Assembly: GCF_900129935.1 (NCBI RefSeq)
Contig: NZ_FQXJ01000006.1
Span: forward strand, 213,053-277,052
DNA: 64,000 nt
Reading direction: 5' to 3'
DNA from: Desulfosporosinus lacus DSM 15449
Lineage (GTDB): Bacteria; Bacillota; Desulfitobacteriia; Desulfitobacteriales; Desulfitobacteriaceae
The notes below the pieces were generated by a model. The model searched no databases. It saw only the letters and a program-made list of their open reading frames with translations, and was not told where the DNA came from. Numbering within the stretch: position 1 is the first letter of the stretch; every line of letters begins with the position of its first letter. Of the stretch, positions 62,418-64,000 are shown piece by piece. The translations under genes and the position numbers were made by a program.

Positions 62418-62603
62418 TGATGTTTCCCCCTGATCCGCACATTTGTGACTTTTTTAATTAATTAAATAATAAGCATTCTAAAATTATAACTAATTATTAC
62501 ATTTTTTACAAGCTCAAGAATACCGTATTGGGTACGCGTTACACGCACGAAAGACGCCCCCAAATCATGAGAGCGCCTCTTTGATCCTCTTAATAGAATC
62601 GTT

Positions 62604-63188
62604 TTAACCTACTTGTAAACCATAGTTTGCGCAAAGGGCGGCCAATCCCCCTGAGAAACCGCTGCCGACAGCATTAAACTTCCATTCTCCTTGGTGACGA
62701 TACAGTTCGCAAACTACAAGCGCGGTTTCTACAGAGAAGTCTTCACCTAAATCATATCTCATGACTTCTTGTCCGTTGGTTTCGTTTACAACGCGCACAA
62801 ATGCATTTGATACTTGACCAAAGTTCTGTGATCTTTGTGCGGCCTCATGAATTGTAACAGTAAAGGCAATTTTTTCCACATGGGCAGGTACAGAGGCCAG
62901 ATCAACATTAACTTGTTCATCATCCCCATCACCTGCTCCAGTAAGATTGTCCCCTGTATGTTGTACTGATCCGTTACCCCCAACGAGGTTGTTGTAATAT
63001 ATGAAATCTTCAATACCACCGGCTTTACCGTTTTTATCAAGTAAGAACACCGAGGCATCTAAGTCAAAATCCGACCCGCCAGAATACTTGTTGGTATCCC
63101 AACCTAATCCGACAATGATCTTCGTTAGACCAGGGTTTCCCTTAGTTAAGTCAATCTTTTGTCCTTTTTGAAGACTAATGACTGCCAT
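62604..63188 (-). CDS. terD: TerD family calcium-binding stress protein (copy 1)
   Basis: 194 residues. It has [40 protein letters not shown] and [18 protein letters not shown], whose aspartates bind calcium in TerD structures, and [22 protein letters not shown]. TerD proteins are linked to tellurite and envelope stress; the mechanism is unclear. I choose ATG 63188 over the upstream TTG because AAGAGGTG precedes it. Confidence 0.92.
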   Translation of the reverse strand: MAVISLQKGQKIDLTKGNPGLTKIIVGLGWDTNKYSGGSDFDLDASVFLLDKNGKAGGIEDFIYYNNLVGGNGSVQHTGDNLTGAGDGDDEQVNVDLASVPAHVEKIAFTVTIHEAAQRSQNFGQVSNAFVRVVNETNGQEVMRYDLGEDFSVETALVVCELYRHQGEWKFNAVGSGFSGGLAALCANYGLQVG

Positions 63189-63305
63189 AAAAAACACCTC
63201 TTATTATTCATTTAGGACATATCTTTATTATCTAAGTTGAAGTTAGAAAACCAATTCAGCCAAAGCTAAATATCAAATCTTCAGAAGAAATGTAGCTATT
63301 ACTAT

Positions 63306-63337
63306 CCGACCTCAGGCTTCTGACCTCCGACCTCCGA
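63306..63337. repeat. Short GGAGGTC tandem repeat
   Basis: On the minus strand the text reads TCGGAGGTCGGAGGTCAGAA then CCTGAGGTCGG, three GAGGTC units within 32 bases. It lies directly after the stop of the second terD gene. Confidence 0.55.
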
Positions 63338-63338
63338 T

Positions 63339-63917
63339 TTATACGTCTAGTCCGAAATCTTTACACAATCCGGCTAAGCCGTTTTGGTAACCGCTGCCGA
63401 TGGCATTAAACTTCCACTCTGCATTATTCCGATAAAGCTCACCCACCACAACGGCTGTCTCAACTGAGAAGTCTTCACCGAGGTCGTAACGAATTAACTC
63501 TTCACCCGATGCTTCGTTTAACACTCGTACATAGGCGTTGGAAACTTGTCCAAAATTTTGACTGCGCTCTTGGGCTTCATGAATTGTAATCGCAAAGGTA
63601 ACCTTGGATACATTACTAGAGACGAGTGCTAAGTCAACCTTGATTTGCTCATCATCCCCATCACCAGCGCCAGAACGATTGTCGCCAGTATGTGTCACTG
63701 AACCGTCAGGACTCTTTGGGTTGTTAAAAAAGACAAAGTTTTTTTCATCTGCGACTTTTCCTTCAGGATTTAACATAAAAACAGAGGAATCTAAATCAAA
63801 ATCCTTACCGCCATCATACTTGTTGACGTCCCAACCCAATCCAATAATAATTTTCGTAAGACCCGGGTTTGTTTTGGTAAGATCTACTTTTTGACCTTTT
63901 TGTAAACTAATTGCCAT
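63339..63917 (-). CDS. terD: TerD family calcium-binding stress protein (copy 2)
   Basis: 192 residues, closely related to copy 1 along its length: [58 protein letters not shown] and [22 protein letters not shown]. The open frame runs further upstream, but ATG 63917 has an AAGGGGG site and gives the normal MAISLQKGQ start. It is co-oriented with copy 1 and with the gene cut by the window end. Confidence 0.92.
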   Translation of the reverse strand: MAISLQKGQKVDLTKTNPGLTKIIIGLGWDVNKYDGGKDFDLDSSVFMLNPEGKVADEKNFVFFNNPKSPDGSVTHTGDNRSGAGDGDDEQIKVDLALVSSNVSKVTFAITIHEAQERSQNFGQVSNAYVRVLNEASGEELIRYDLGEDFSVETAVVVGELYRNNAEWKFNAIGSGYQNGLAGLCKDFGLDV

Positions 63918-63945
63918 TTTATTATCCCCCTTAATATTTTTTAAA

Positions 63946-64000
63946 CTATTGATATCGACGGATAAGTTCACTTAAGGATGCATCATTCGTACCTTCACCA
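63946..64000 (-). CDS. 3' end of a further gene in the ter run, cut by the window end
   Basis: The minus strand is open from 63999 to a TAG at 63946, reading [17 protein letters not shown]. It ends 28 bases before the second terD ATG, the spacing of an operon neighbour. The text is too short to name the family; another TerD, TerB or TelA-like protein is possible. Confidence 0.45.
   Translation of the reverse strand, partial: GEGTNDASLSELIRRYQ

Noticed and set aside
62560-62600. Possible terminator before hyfB
   Set aside because: Only five bases (AAAGA/TCTTT) pair cleanly; the rest mismatches.
1-64000. CRISPR arrays, tRNA and rRNA genes
   Set aside because: No regularly spaced repeats, cloverleaf sequences or rRNA-like stretches were found by reading.

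Overview
The window looks like a chromosomal segment of an anaerobic, low-GC Gram-positive bacterium, most like the Desulfosporosinus/Desulfitobacterium group of Firmicutes. This is an inference from gene content, not a database match. The supporting signs are strong AGGAGG-type ribosome binding sites with frequent TTG and GTG starts, haem made from sirohaem, menaquinone made by the futalosine route, a Tat system, tungsten and molybdenum aldehyde oxidoreductases, and a group 4 [NiFe] hydrogenase. No tRNA, rRNA or CRISPR array was seen.

Layout. 1-5.0 kb holds unrelated housekeeping genes: a metallo-beta-lactamase-fold protein cut by the window edge, an M3 peptidase, a small monooxygenase, CorA and a DUF975 membrane protein. 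5.1-5.6 kb is a 536-bp element with 11-bp inverted ends and a 6-bp direct repeat, carrying a frameshifted DUF3102 gene. 5.7-18.7 kb is a minus-strand haem and cytochrome c operon running resB, ccsA, met8-like, hemA, hemC, cobA-hemD, ahbC, hemB, ahbD, ahbAB, hemL and a small dihaem cytochrome. It encodes the route from glutamyl-tRNA to haem through sirohaem, plus System II cytochrome c assembly. 18.7-19.6 kb has a TetR regulator with a consensus promoter, operator-like palindromes and a 58-bp perfect palindrome. 19.6-25.2 kb holds quinone and Tat genes: a polyprenyl synthase-like protein, mqnP, an mqnE lacking its radical SAM core, mqnC, tatC, tatA and hepT. speD follows at 25.5-25.8 kb.

26-55 kb is a molybdenum/tungsten block: a DNA-binding metal-type sensor and the TupABC tungstate transporter; two XdhC paralogues; a molybdopterin-binding protein; an iron alcohol dehydrogenase; a ten-gene operon headed by a Desulfovibrio-type aldehyde oxidoreductase (mop); two MoeA proteins, one fused to a periplasmic-binding-like domain; ThiF/MoeB-type and MoaD-type proteins; a tungsten aldehyde:ferredoxin oxidoreductase (aor); and a sigma-54 activator. 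adh, mop and aor each have a -24/-12 promoter of the form TGGCAT-N5-TTGC. GTGTTCC-type sites lie upstream of adh and aor. I read this as one sigma-54 regulon for alcohol/aldehyde interconversion and for maturation of its metal cofactors.

55.2-62.4 kb is a six-gene Hyf-like membrane hydrogenase operon with no ferredoxin-type subunit in the window. 62.6-64 kb holds two TerD proteins and the last 17 codons of a further gene.

The strongest candidates for something new are the sigma-54 aldehyde regulon with its poorly understood mop maturation operon, the core-deleted MqnE, and the small mobile element carrying the DUF3102 relic.
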